Shown: positions 23,820 through 32,400, counted from the stretch's first letter. The stretch is 32,400 nucleotides of DNA from Flavobacteriales bacterium (GCA_013373595.1 JABXHO010000151.1:1-32400); one strand, 5' to 3'. A program made the numbers and translations. Notes: generated from the letters alone by a model not told the origin.

Positions 23820-25979
23820 ATGATAAACTACTTGATTTTGCTGTTTGTCTCTCTATTCTGTGGGAGTCTTGCTCATGCACAAGCGAACAAGGATAGCGCG
23901 GAAGCATACGATTATTTTGCTCTGTTCGAAGAGTACGAATATACCGATACGTTCAAAGCACGTGTGTATTCTGATTCTGCATTGTACTTCGCCAAACGTT
24001 CAAACTCACTAGCTATTTTAGCACGGGCCAATCAATTCAAAGGTTGGTATTATCAAGATCAATCAAAATTCTCGAATGCCAAAGAGTGTTTCTCGAAATC
24101 ACTCGCAGGATTTATCAAAGCGAAAAACAAGCAGGGTATTGCGGATGCTTACGGAAACTTGGGGAATATCTGCTTTGATATGAAAGATTACGTACAGAGT
24201 TTGGATTACCAGTTGAAATCTGTTCGACAGAATGAAGAAATTCTAAGTTCAAACGAACTGTCAGAAGATGAACGAGGTCGTGCACAGGAAGGAAAAACAT
24301 ACGCTCTTAGCAATATCGCATCGATTTTTAGTGCACTGGATTTGTACGACAAAGCCTTGGAATATGAACAGAGAAGTCTGGAGGCGGAAATTGTAGCTGG
24401 AAACAAAGTCGGGCAGGGGATTTCCTATTCAGCCATTGCAACGACGTACAGGGATCTCAATCAGGCAGACAGTGCCGAGTTTTACTATCGAAAAGCAATT
24501 AAAATCTTCAAAGAAGAAGGGTATGAGACATTTCTTCCGTCTTCTTATTACAAGTACGCGTCCATGAAAGGTACGTCGTTATCGAAAGAAGAGCGAGGGA
24601 ACATGTTACAAGAAGCGTATGAGATCGATAAACGTGCCGGAAACCGAAATGGAATGGTGATGGGGTTGTTGGGGCTCGCTGATTATCAATTTAATGAGTT
24701 GTCTCGAGATAGCTTAACTTCCCTTTTGGATCAAGCGATTGAATTGATTAGGACCTACGATTTAGCGCATCACTTGGAACGCTTCAATAAGATTTCGTCA
24801 AAAGCAAGTGCGCGCTTTGGCGATTACCAAGAAGCTTATTCGTACTTACAAGAGTATATCCGACTGCGAAAGATTTCAGATAAGCAAAAGAAGAATCGTG
24901 AAATTCTCACGGCGGAGGTAAAGTATGAAGTCCAGTTGAAAAGTCATCAGGACAGTTTGAAACTAGCAGAGAGTTATGACTTGAAACGTGCGAAGGATCA
25001 GAAGAAAATTGCCGATCAGCGTTCGTGGATTTCGCTCGGAATTCTTGGCGGAATTGTATTATTGGGGTCACTTTCCTTTTTAGTCTATGCGAACCGAAAG
25101 AAACGAAGATTGAATAACTTCCTATCAGAGAAGAACACCGTGATTAAGAATCAAAAGGACATTGTCGATAAAAAAAACAAGTCGATATCGTCTTCCATTG
25201 CATATGCACAGCGACTACAATCGGCCATTTTGCCCAAGCGTTCAGAAATCGAAGAGCATTTTTCTGACAGCTTTTTGATTTTCAAACCGAAAGATGTGGT
25301 GAGCGGTGATTTCTACTGGTTCGAAGTTTATGACGGTCGCATTTACATCGCTGCTGCAGACTGCACGGGACATGGTGTTCCAGGAGCAATGGTGAGTGTT
25401 GTCTGTAGTAATGCCTTGAGTCGAGTACTGAAGGAATTTGGAGTTACTGAACCTCGAAATATTTTGAGAAGGACACGCGACGTAGTAATCGAAACCTTCG
25501 GTCGAAGTAAAGAACAGGTGGAAGATGGAATGGATATTTCTTTGTGTTCCATCGATCAAAAAACGGGAAAAGTAGTCTTTGCTGGCGCGAATAATCCGTT
25601 ATGGGTGGTGCGAAAAAACGAATACAAAAGTGAATCGACAGGAGCGGATCGCATCTTGGAAGGCGAAACACATCATCTGCTAGAATTTAAAGGAGACAAA
25701 CAGCCCGTTGGACCGTACCCAATCATGAATGAGTTTACGGATCGTGAAATTCAGTTGTGTCAAGACGATATTTTGTATTTATTCTCAGATGGATTTTCTG
25801 ATCAGTTCGGTGGAGAAGAAGGAAAGAAGTTTATGTCTGCCCGTTTGAAAAAAGAACTGTTAAAGCGTAGCGAAGTACCATTACATCAGCAGGAGACTCA
25901 AATTGATGCGATTTACGAAAACTGGCGGATCAATCACGAACAGGTAGACGATGTTTGTATGATCGCGATCAAACTATAA
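23820..25979 (+). CDS. TPR-repeat sensor with membrane segment and SpoIIE-type PP2C phosphatase domain (719 aa)
   Basis: Predicted signalling serine/threonine phosphatase. A signal peptide (YLILLFVSLFCGSLAHA-Q) leads into tetratricopeptide repeats (about 30-345, including DAYGNLGNICFDMKDYVQSLDY) that face the periplasm. A membrane segment follows at about 402-423 (LGILGGIVLLGSLSFLVYA), then a cytoplasmic coiled linker. The PP2C_SIG/SpoIIE domain (about 460-719) has the metal-site motifs VVSGDFYWF, AADCTGHGVPGAM, DGMDISLC and LFSDGFSDQFGG. Such proteins usually control anti-anti-sigma or partner-switching pathways; no partner gene is adjacent. ATG at 23820 is preferred over an in-frame GTG three codons upstream. 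Confidence 0.9.
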   Translation: MINYLILLFVSLFCGSLAHAQANKDSAEAYDYFALFEEYEYTDTFKARVYSDSALYFAKRSNSLAILARANQFKGWYYQDQSKFSNAKECFSKSLAGFIKAKNKQGIADAYGNLGNICFDMKDYVQSLDYQLKSVRQNEEILSSNELSEDERGRAQEGKTYALSNIASIFSALDLYDKALEYEQRSLEAEIVAGNKVGQGISYSAIATTYRDLNQADSAEFYYRKAIKIFKEEGYETFLPSSYYKYASMKGTSLSKEERGNMLQEAYEIDKRAGNRNGMVMGLLGLADYQFNELSRDSLTSLLDQAIELIRTYDLAHHLERFNKISSKASARFGDYQEAYSYLQEYIRLRKISDKQKKNREILTAEVKYEVQLKSHQDSLKLAESYDLKRAKDQKKIADQRSWISLGILGGIVLLGSLSFLVYANRKKRRLNNFLSEKNTVIKNQKDIVDKKNKSISSSIAYAQRLQSAILPKRSEIEEHFSDSFLIFKPKDVVSGDFYWFEVYDGRIYIAAADCTGHGVPGAMVSVVCSNALSRVLKEFGVTEPRNILRRTRDVVIETFGRSKEQVEDGMDISLCSIDQKTGKVVFAGANNPLWVVRKNEYKSESTGADRILEGETHHLLEFKGDKQPVGPYPIMNEFTDREIQLCQDDILYLFSDGFSDQFGGEEGKKFMSARLKKELLKRSEVPLHQQETQIDAIYENWRINHEQVDDVCMIAIKL

Positions 25980-26016
25980 AAAGAAAACCGCTCCAATTTT
26001 CATCAGAACGGCTCTC
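25978..26016 (-). terminator. Intrinsic terminator of the small minus-strand gene
   Basis: On the minus strand GAGAGCCGTT (26016-26007) pairs with AGCGGTTTTC (25992-25983) over 10 positions with G-U pairs allowed. A run of five T (25982-25978) follows. The T-run exists only in the minus direction, so the element ends transcription from the right. It overlaps the stop codon of the converging phosphatase gene. Confidence 0.65.
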
Positions 26017-26038
26017 ATATATTTGTTGTAAAGGATGC

Positions 26039-26137
26039 TTATTTCAAGGTTGCCAATCCTTTGATATACATAATGTATTCTTCCAATGTTCCTGTTAACA
26101 TTTTCTCGATGGCTGTTGTTTTATTATCGTTTTTCAT
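26039..26137 (-). CDS. Probable 32-residue small protein with its own terminator
   Basis: The frame starts at ATG 26137 after an A-rich leader and encodes a short charged peptide beginning MKNDNKTTAIEKML and ending EEYIMYIKGLATLK. It has no signal peptide; the second half could be an amphipathic helix. The stop codon is 22 nt before a directional hairpin and T-run, the usual spacing for a real transcription unit. The open frame continues upstream to 26248, but that part reads like random sequence. No family is recognised and no exact -7 box was found. It could be a stand-alone small protein, a precursor peptide, or a non-coding RNA that happens to contain a frame. Confidence 0.45.
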   Translation of the reverse strand: MKNDNKTTAIEKMLTGTLEEYIMYIKGLATLK

Positions 26138-26248
26138 AGCGTTGTGTTTTGTTGTTGCTATGAGTGTTTCAAATGCCGTGCCAAAAAAATATAATGTTGT
26201 TTTACAGATTGTTAAGGTCGTATTTCTAGTCGAGTTTAGCTCTGTCAA

Positions 26249-26529
26249 ATGCTAACATGGTGTCAGCGTTTGTTGGAACTATTTGGGATTCTAGCATCAG
26301 CACTTCTCGCTGATCCCGATCAATTTGGTCATTGTATTTTTATTTGGTCGTATTCGAATTAACGAATTAGTAGAATGGTTTTATGTGTAGAACCACTCAT
26401 GTTCCATTCTAACTATTTATGAGATAGGTTGTTTTAGTTACTAGGTTTCGAAAGTACGAATAACTCCAGAAAATCGTAAGGTCAAAAACGAATCAAACCG
26501 CCAAAGAATAGCGTATTTTTGTCTCGGTT
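26249..26529. other. Intergenic region rich in small inverted repeats upstream of the MFS gene
   Basis: No gene is seen. Visible structures on the plus strand are ATCAGC/GCTGAT (26296-26301 with 26309-26314, loop of 7), nested with GGGAT/ATCCC; ATTCG/CGAAT around 26353-26368; and TAGAATGG/CCATTCTA (26371-26378 with 26404-26411). None is followed by a strong T-run. They could be parts of a leader, operators or an unrecognised RNA. Confidence 0.35.
26514..26521 (+). promoter_or_regulatory. Probable -7 promoter box of the MFS gene (TATTTTTG)
   Basis: Exact TAnnTTTG match 8 nt before the ATG at 26530, implying a very short leader. If correct, the inverted repeats further upstream are not part of this mRNA. 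Confidence 0.5.
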
Positions 26530-27786
26530 ATGAGTAAGATAAAATCGAAAGATCCCTACGCAGCCTTTAGGCTAAAGGAGTTCAAAAGCTTTTTGGTGAT
26601 CCGTTTTGCAATGGTGTTCGCCTGGTCGATGCAGTTTATCGTGATCGAATGGGAAGTGTACAACATCACGAAAGATCCGTTGTCGCTTGGGTTGATCGGT
26701 TTGCTCGAAATTATTCCTTCGCTATCCGTAGCGTTGTTCGCGGGACATTTTGTGGATCAGAATGAGAAAAGAAGCTTGCTGATGAAATGTCTTTTGGGCT
26801 TTTCGATGATCAGTTTAACGCTTGTAGTGTTGACATGGAGTGGAATGGAGGAGTTTCTATCCAAGAATCAAATACTTTGGGGAATTTATGCCTGCGTTTT
26901 TGTCGGGGGAATCGTTCGTGCGTTTATCGGGCCTACGATCTTCTCACTGATGGGCTTAATTGTTCCCAAAAATCTTTACGCGAATGCCGCTACGTGGAGC
27001 AGTTCTGCCTGGCAAATGGGATCTGTAATTGGGCCCGCAACAGCAGGATTTGCGATTCTTTGGTTCGGTGTTTCATGGTCGCTCGCGATTGTTTTATTCT
27101 TTGCATTTATCGCATTGATTTTTATGTTTCGAATTGAACGAAAGCCTGTCGTAAATAAGAAAATTGGAGAACCGATCATTCAAAGTTTGAAAGAAGGAGT
27201 TCGATTTGTTTTTAAGACGAAAGAAATCCTAGGAGCACTCACTTTGGACATGGTGGCCGTTTTATTTGGAGGTGCAATTGCCTTGCTGCCCATTTTCGCT
27301 ACCGATATTCTTGGAGTTGGGGCGTTAGGTTTTGGTGTGCTACGAGCGGCTCCCGCAGTTGGATCATTTCTCACCATGATGACATTGGCCTACTATCCCA
27401 TTCGGAAAAATGCAGGGCGAAAACTGTTGTTTGCCATTACTGGATTTGGATTGAGCATCATCCTTTTTGGATTGTCTGAATGGTTCATCTTATCCATTTT
27501 CGCCTTGTTTATGAGTGGAGTAACAGACGGTATATCAGTGGTAATTCGAAGCACGATTCTGCAAATCTACACACCTGACGAAATGAGAGGGAGAGTTTCT
27601 TCGGTGAATTCAATGTTTGTTGGATCTTCCAATGAACTTGGGGCTTTTGAGAGTGGCGTCACAGCAAAATTATTTGGAACAGTTCGAGCCGTTGTGGGCG
27701 GAGGAATCATGACGATACTAATCGTGAGTTACACTGGTTTCAAAATCCCAAAACTGCGAAATTTGGAATTTACAGATCAAGATTAG
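26530..27786 (+). CDS. Major facilitator superfamily exporter, EntS-like (MFS_3) type (418 aa)
   Basis: Twelve-segment inner-membrane transporter. The N terminus, with FRLKEFKSFLVIRFAMVFAWSMQFIVIEWEVYNIT, and the loop between segments 2 and 3 (HFVDQNEKRSLL) match the MFS_3 group, which includes the enterobactin exporter EntS and macrolide efflux proteins. Late in the protein the segment TPDEMRGRVSSVNSMFVGSSNELG is a further signature of that group. It is a single gene with its own -7 box and converges on a glycosyltransferase gene 17 nt away. The substrate is unknown; no siderophore genes are near. Confidence 0.88.
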   Translation: MSKIKSKDPYAAFRLKEFKSFLVIRFAMVFAWSMQFIVIEWEVYNITKDPLSLGLIGLLEIIPSLSVALFAGHFVDQNEKRSLLMKCLLGFSMISLTLVVLTWSGMEEFLSKNQILWGIYACVFVGGIVRAFIGPTIFSLMGLIVPKNLYANAATWSSSAWQMGSVIGPATAGFAILWFGVSWSLAIVLFFAFIALIFMFRIERKPVVNKKIGEPIIQSLKEGVRFVFKTKEILGALTLDMVAVLFGGAIALLPIFATDILGVGALGFGVLRAAPAVGSFLTMMTLAYYPIRKNAGRKLLFAITGFGLSIILFGLSEWFILSIFALFMSGVTDGISVVIRSTILQIYTPDEMRGRVSSVNSMFVGSSNELGAFESGVTAKLFGTVRAVVGGGIMTILIVSYTGFKIPKLRNLEFTDQD

Positions 27787-27803
27787 ATAGGATTAGCTCC
27801 TTG

Positions 27804-28709
27804 CTATTTTACCAAATGCCAATTCGTATACGGAAAGAAGTCTCTTCCAATCATACGTTCAATTGAACTCAAAAAACGATACTTAGGCTGCTCGTGCTTC
27901 ATCGGAGGACGATTCAATTTCCCAGACTTCGTCTGATTCAATTTGTGCTTCCATTCGATGCGTGCGATTAAATCCTTCATCACTTCAGGGTGTGTGCCCT
28001 TAAATGTTGGGATCTTTCCGAGTGGACCGTAATCGAATTCGTTGGGCTTGAGTTTATATTCACCAGTAATGGTTTCTCGTCCGTGGTGCATCGAATCTTG
28101 CTCTTTCTTTTTCGATTGCATCAACTCAGGAGGACGCACCCAACCGTAGTGGTAAATGTGTGCATTGGACTTAACAACATTTAATTTCTCGTTGTCCTTA
28201 CGTCGAAATGACTGCGCATCTTTATAAGAATAGACATCGCAATTGTTCTTCACAACACGAATTTCATTCTTGTACCATCCATGAAATGGCAAGTAGTGAT
28301 TGTAATCGCCAAAGAAATGGTAGTAATCGAATAGCAAGCCATGAATGTTTGGATCGTCCTTATGCTTTTTACACATCGCAACAATCGTTTCCAAATCTTG
28401 CTCATGAACCACTTCGTCCGCTTGTAAATAAAAGCACCAATCACCTGAACATTGCTCTAAAGCGAAAGTCGTTTCATTGGCGAAAATCTTTCCATCCACA
28501 AATTCTTGCTCCGACCATACACGGTCAAAGATTTTGATTTTATCCGAACCGATAGATTCAATTTTTTCACGGGTTTTGTCGCCTTCCGAGTTATCGCCAA
28601 GCGCTACCACAAACTCATCAACAATAGGTAAAATGGAACGAATCGATTCTTCGATTGGGAAATAATACGTGTCGGCATTGCGCACCATCGTAAAACCACT
28701 AATTGTCAT
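27804..28709 (-). CDS. Glycosyltransferase family 2-like protein (301 aa)
   Basis: Cytoplasmic sugar transferase. MTISGFTMVRNADTYYFPI at the N terminus, VDEFVVALGDNSEGD (30-44) and CSGDWCFYLQADEVVHEQDL (about 87-106), with QADE as the metal-binding acidic motif, match the KdtX/WaaE-like group of GT2 enzymes. The pattern NAHIYHYGWVRPPELMQSK is seen in the same group. No membrane segment. It stands alone, apart from the main glycan loci at 6-10 kb. A -7 box lies at 28751-28758. The C terminus (SSIERMIGRDFFPYTNWHLVK) is rich in aromatics. Confidence 0.85.
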   Translation of the reverse strand: MTISGFTMVRNADTYYFPIEESIRSILPIVDEFVVALGDNSEGDKTREKIESIGSDKIKIFDRVWSEQEFVDGKIFANETTFALEQCSGDWCFYLQADEVVHEQDLETIVAMCKKHKDDPNIHGLLFDYYHFFGDYNHYLPFHGWYKNEIRVVKNNCDVYSYKDAQSFRRKDNEKLNVVKSNAHIYHYGWVRPPELMQSKKKEQDSMHHGRETITGEYKLKPNEFDYGPLGKIPTFKGTHPEVMKDLIARIEWKHKLNQTKSGKLNRPPMKHEQPKYRFLSSIERMIGRDFFPYTNWHLVK

Positions 28710-28750
28710 ACTACAGTTTGTTTGAATCCAAAGTTGGATGATTTCGAGCT

Positions 28751-28758
28751 CAAAGATA
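28751..28758 (-). promoter_or_regulatory. Probable -7 promoter box of the glycosyltransferase gene (TATCTTTG)
   Basis: On the minus strand this reads TATCTTTG, an exact TAnnTTTG match, 41 nt before the ATG at 28709. No clear -33 element. Confidence 0.5.
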
Positions 28759-28915
28759 ATGAAAGAATTGGGTCTGTCGGGCTGTTTAGTGGCAGGCCTA
28801 CCATTCGAGTTTACAAAATTTTAAAACTCCTAACACGGATTTAATACAAGCACATTTTATTCTTCATCCCCTTTGGAATTTGACTTCAGAACTTTGCAAA
28901 AAACAAATACACAAC

Positions 28916-31900
28916 ATGAAGAAAATCTATTATTTAGCAGCAGCCTTTTCGCTTTCTTTGGCGAGCAGTGCGAACGCGCAAATTGGTTTCGATCCAGAAA
29001 TTGATTTTGAATTAGTGCCAGATGTGGTTGTTGTACCACCATCACCTATTCAAAGTCAAGTTTTGTTTATCGGAGGACATGACACCGTTCAAACAACAGC
29101 GACCTACGGAAACCCAGCAGGAGCAGTTTTGGCAAAACAATGGCATGATTTCATCGGGTTTACGCCAGACAATACACCTGGATCGCAGGATTTAGGATGG
29201 TTATCGATTAACCATGAAATGATTTCAAGTGATGCGAACATCGGAGACGGTGGTGGAATGACAGTTTTCAAAGTAAAAAGAGATCCCAATACCGATTCAC
29301 TAATCATCGTTGAACAAACATTGTCTGACGGTAGAACTGGAAAATTCTTCAATGTTGACTTCGTCAATACAGTTGGAGAAACGGGAATGAACTGTGGAGG
29401 AATTGTTTCTGAAGCGGATGGTAGAATTTGGACAGCGGAAGAGTGGTTCAGAGAAAATAACGCATCTATCTTCGAAAATGGAGCCGGAGTATTGGATACC
29501 AATGATGTAACAATTGCAGGTTCTGGAATTGCTATGGCAGACGGTCAAACAATTAAGAAGTACGAAAACTTCAACTGGATGGTAGAAATTGATCCAAAAG
29601 AAGCAGTTGCCATTCGTAAACAATACAACTGGGGACGCCAACCATTCGAAGGAGGTGTGATTATGCCCGATAACCAAACGGTTTATCTTGGTGCAGACAA
29701 TACACCAGCTATCTTCTCAAAATTTGTAGCTGACACACCAGGTGATTTCACACAAGGAACATTCTACGCCTACCGCGAAGATGATCAACAAATGCGTTTA
29801 TCTCACCGTTACTCGTTGGAAGATACGTACTCGGAAATCTCAGCATACGATGCTTCAACAGAGCGTGTTTACTCAACAAGTAGCAACGGAGGAGGAATCT
29901 ACGTAGCACAATTAACTGCAAACGGAATGGACAGCTTAACGTTCATCGATTTGAGTGCGTACGGAACACCGACTTCAGTGGCGGTAAAAAATGGAATTAT
30001 TGCTGTTTCTATTCCTGCTGCGATCGAACAAAACAACGGTCAGGTAATTTTCATCGAAAACGTAAACCATACTATTGTTAATACAGTAACGGTGGGTGCG
30101 CTTCCAGATATGTTGACCTTTACACCTGATGGAACGAAAGTAATTGTGGCGAACGAAGGAGAACCAAATGATGATTATACAGTAGATCCAGAAGGAAGCG
30201 TTTCGATTATTGATGTTTCTGGTGGAGTAACTTCTGCAACAGTTCAAACAGCTGGTTTCGGAGCATTCACAGTAGGAATGTTGAACAACGTCCGCATCTT
30301 CGGTAACGGGACAACAAACGTAGCGCAAGACTTGGAGCCAGAATATGTTGCCGTAAATGCAGCATCAACGAAGGCCTACATTGCACTTCAAGAAAACAAT
30401 GCAATTGCTGTTTTGGACATCGCGTCAGCAACCATTACAGATATCATCGGATTGGGATACAAAGATTACAGCACGGCACAAAATGCCATTGATGCATCAG
30501 ATGATGATAACGCAATCGGGAACTTCCAACAATGGGATAACTTGTACGGAATGTATCAGCCAGATGCAATTACCATTATTGAAATCGCAGGAACTGAGTA
30601 CTTGTTGACAGCGAACGAAGGTGATTCACGAGATTACGCTGGATACTCTGAAGAAGAGCGCGTAGCAGATATCGTATTAGATCCAACTGCATTTCCGAAC
30701 GCAGCAGCAATTCAGGCGGATGATATGTTGGGTAGATTGAAAATTACAACATCGCAAGGAGACATCGACAATGATGGAGATTTTGATGAGTTGTACTCCT
30801 ACGGTGGACGTTCATTCTCTATTTGGGACTTGAATGGAAACTTGGTGTTCGATAGCGGAAATGAGTTTGCTTCAATCTTGGCAGCGAACTTCCAAAACAA
30901 CTACGCAGACAACCGTGATGACGACAAAGGTTCTGAACCAGAATCTATTACTACGTTGGAAGTTGGAGGTCGTACTTTTGCTTACATCGGATTAGAAAGA
31001 GCAGCAGGAGTAATGGTATACGATATCACAGATCCTCAAAATGCATTCTACGTGAATTACTTCAACAAAAACGGAGTAGATGAAAGTCCAGAAGGATTGT
31101 TAGCAGTTCCAGCTGCGGATAGTCCAAATGGAAAACCATTCCTGTTGTCAACAAACGAAGCGAATGGATCGTACGGAGGTTCAATTTCAGTATACAACAT
31201 CAATGGATTTGATGGAGAAAAGTGGATTCAATTGGATAACACGTCAATGGAAAAAGCATTGAACGTTCAGGAAGAAGCCATCAATGCGGGAGCAACAATG
31301 TACAACCGTTTGGAATGGGTAGCGTACAATGAGCAAGACGGAAACGTATACTTGACAGAGACAGGAAGAGACAATCCAGGATCAAAATGGAGAGATGAGC
31401 TAGCGCGCGGAGGTGTATTCGCATCGCACCATACAGCTCGTGCAACAGCACAAGGAACTACGCCAGATGATGGACAATATGTAGATTACTACGGACGTGT
31501 ATTGAAATTTGACGTAGCCGCAGATGGTTTCGTAACAGCATTGGAAGCAGGACCAGAATTCAACGGAACACCAAATGTTTCTTTGTCTGATTACCCTGAA
31601 GTACACCTTTCAAACCCTGATGGATTGACATTCATGACTGTAGGGCAGAAAACGTACATGGTAATTTGTGAAGATTTGAATGGAACATCGAATGGAAGAA
31701 TGCCAGCTGGAATTTCGAATCGTTCATGTGAATTGTTCATCTTGGATATGGATATCGTTAACCCACAATTGAATGATTTAGTTCGTATCGCTCAAGTTCC
31801 ATTGGGAGCAGAAGTAACGGGAGTTCGTGCGACGCCAGATGGAAAAACATTGTTGTTCAACTCACAGCACCCAAGCAGCTCAAATCCTTTCCCATACAAC

Positions 31901-32173
31901 AATTCAATTACAATTGCCTTGACGGGATGGGATCAATTGGGGACATCATCAGTAGATGAATTGGCTCAAAATGAAGTGTTCACGGTGTATCCAAACCCAA
32001 CATCACGTATCGTTTATTTCAACGAAAGAATGGATGTTGCTTTGTATGATACTTACGGTAAAATTGTTCGCGTAGAGCGCAACACGAAATCGATGGATAT
32101 CATGGGAATGGAACCAGGAACGTACTACATCAAAAACGCTGCTGGATTAACCAAAAAGTTGATCATTCAATAA
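28916..32173 (+). CDS. Secreted PhoX-like protein interrupted by a choice-of-anchor-I beta-propeller, with T9SS sorting domain (1085 aa)
   Basis: A signal peptide (LAAAFSLSLASSANA-Q) is followed by the first part of a PhoX-type (DUF839) phosphatase fold (about 40-290). That part has LGWLSINHEMISSD (Glu about 101), MNCGGIVSEADGRIWTAEEW (Cys about 160) and FEGGVIMPDNQTVYLGAD. Residues about 295-765 instead match the choice-of-anchor-I propeller (YSEISAYDASTERVYS; FTPDGTKVIVANEGEPNDDY; YLLTANEGDSRDY; GSEPESITTLEVGG). The PhoX fold resumes at about 780 (YNRLEWVAYNEQDGNVYLTETG; SNPDGLTF; MVICEDLNGTSNGRMP). The last 70 residues (VFTVYPNPTSR...GTYYIKNAAG) form a type IX sorting domain, so it is exported to the surface or medium. 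Predicted Ca/Fe-dependent phosphoesterase. ATG at 28916 is chosen over a TTG upstream because the signal peptide begins there. Confidence 0.9.
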   Translation: MKKIYYLAAAFSLSLASSANAQIGFDPEIDFELVPDVVVVPPSPIQSQVLFIGGHDTVQTTATYGNPAGAVLAKQWHDFIGFTPDNTPGSQDLGWLSINHEMISSDANIGDGGGMTVFKVKRDPNTDSLIIVEQTLSDGRTGKFFNVDFVNTVGETGMNCGGIVSEADGRIWTAEEWFRENNASIFENGAGVLDTNDVTIAGSGIAMADGQTIKKYENFNWMVEIDPKEAVAIRKQYNWGRQPFEGGVIMPDNQTVYLGADNTPAIFSKFVADTPGDFTQGTFYAYREDDQQMRLSHRYSLEDTYSEISAYDASTERVYSTSSNGGGIYVAQLTANGMDSLTFIDLSAYGTPTSVAVKNGIIAVSIPAAIEQNNGQVIFIENVNHTIVNTVTVGALPDMLTFTPDGTKVIVANEGEPNDDYTVDPEGSVSIIDVSGGVTSATVQTAGFGAFTVGMLNNVRIFGNGTTNVAQDLEPEYVAVNAASTKAYIALQENNAIAVLDIASATITDIIGLGYKDYSTAQNAIDASDDDNAIGNFQQWDNLYGMYQPDAITIIEIAGTEYLLTANEGDSRDYAGYSEEERVADIVLDPTAFPNAAAIQADDMLGRLKITTSQGDIDNDGDFDELYSYGGRSFSIWDLNGNLVFDSGNEFASILAANFQNNYADNRDDDKGSEPESITTLEVGGRTFAYIGLERAAGVMVYDITDPQNAFYVNYFNKNGVDESPEGLLAVPAADSPNGKPFLLSTNEANGSYGGSISVYNINGFDGEKWIQLDNTSMEKALNVQEEAINAGATMYNRLEWVAYNEQDGNVYLTETGRDNPGSKWRDELARGGVFASHHTARATAQGTTPDDGQYVDYYGRVLKFDVAADGFVTALEAGPEFNGTPNVSLSDYPEVHLSNPDGLTFMTVGQKTYMVICEDLNGTSNGRMPAGISNRSCELFILDMDIVNPQLNDLVRIAQVPLGAEVTGVRATPDGKTLLFNSQHPSSSNPFPYNNSITIALTGWDQLGTSSVDELAQNEVFTVYPNPTSRIVYFNERMDVALYDTYGKIVRVERNTKSMDIMGMEPGTYYIKNAAGLTKKLIIQ

Positions 32174-32208
32174 AGATTAACCACTATTAATCTAACTAAC
32201 TACTACGA

Positions 32209-32241
32209 TGTCACCCGCTAATTCTAGTGGGTGACATTTTT
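32209..32241 (+). terminator. Intrinsic terminator after the PhoX-like gene
   Basis: TGTCACCCGCT (32209-32219) and AGTGGGTGACA (32226-32236) form an 11-bp stem with one G-U pair and a six-base loop, followed directly by TTTTT. It lies 36 nt after the stop codon. This is the clearest terminator in the window. Confidence 0.85.
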
Positions 32242-32263
32242 AAATATTAATGATTTAATAGAT

Positions 32264-32400
32264 ATGAAAAAAATAGCTGTTGTAGTTGGAACATACGTTG
32301 GAGTTTATTTCGCGTGCTTGGCGCTTCTTTCGTGGAATCGCCCAGCAGAAGGAACGGTGAAAGAACTTCCATCCATTGGGATTCAGGAAAAATTTGAAGA
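32264..32400 (+). CDS. N-terminal fragment of a membrane or exported protein (cut by the window end)
   Basis: The frame opens with ATG at 32264 and is still open at the window end (45 codons). It starts MKKIAVVVGTYVGVYFACLALLSW, a signal peptide or membrane anchor, followed by a hydrophilic part (NRPAEGTVKELPS...). The family cannot be judged from so little sequence. It lies 22 nt after the terminator of the PhoX-like gene, so it probably has its own promoter or relies on read-through. Confidence 0.6.
   Translation, partial: MKKIAVVVGTYVGVYFACLALLSWNRPAEGTVKELPSIGIQEKFE

Noticed and set aside
26061-26255. Plus-strand hydrophobic frame of 64 codons opposite the small minus-strand gene
   Set aside because: It starts at TTG, has no promoter, and is the complement of a frame with better support from the directional terminator. 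Hydrophobicity follows from T-rich DNA.

Overview
The window looks like chromosomal DNA of a Bacteroidota bacterium, most likely of the order Flavobacteriales; the genus is not determined. The evidence is: repeated -7 promoter boxes of the Bacteroidota type (TAnnTTTG) close to start codons, almost no Shine-Dalgarno sequences, a bacillithiol enzyme (BshC), a TonB-dependent receptor with an N-terminal carboxypeptidase-regulatory-like domain, a PIF1-like helicase with a C-terminal HTH domain, a carotenoid desaturase, and a secreted protein with a type IX secretion (T9SS) C-terminal sorting domain. No rRNA, tRNA, CRISPR array, prophage or insertion sequence was seen.

Region 1 (387-6938, minus strand) is one tightly packed operon. 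A family 2 glycosyltransferase and a Wzm-like ABC-2 export permease are followed by five consecutive, divergent paralogues of the phytanoyl-CoA dioxygenase (PhyH) family. Most junctions overlap (ATGA or TAATG). Four of the five PhyH proteins keep the HxD...H iron site; one has HxN. All five end in a variable linker followed by a short aromatic/basic tail. This is the most unusual part of the window and a candidate for an undescribed surface-glycan or lipid modification pathway.

Region 2 (7150-10928) continues the surface-glycan theme. A plus-strand GT-A-like protein of unknown function is followed by a minus-strand four-gene operon: acyl carrier protein, KAS III, a GtrB/DPM-like membrane glycosyltransferase and a GNAT acetyltransferase. 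These could make and attach an unusual acyl or acyl-amido group to a lipid-linked sugar. A 94-bp hairpin-like repeat lies between them, and part of it recurs near 14.1 kb.

Region 3 (11196-23688) is mostly housekeeping: a membrane-anchored TerB/DnaJ protein, a cyclophilin-carotenoid desaturase pair, BshC, a TonB-dependent receptor, a PIF1-like helicase, and an operon of a class V aminotransferase with a small outer-membrane barrel and a lipoprotein.

Region 4 (23820-32400) holds a TPR-SpoIIE phosphatase, a probable 32-residue gene with its own terminator, an MFS exporter, a lone glycosyltransferase, a large secreted PhoX-like protein with a second beta-propeller inserted into it, and the start of one more gene.
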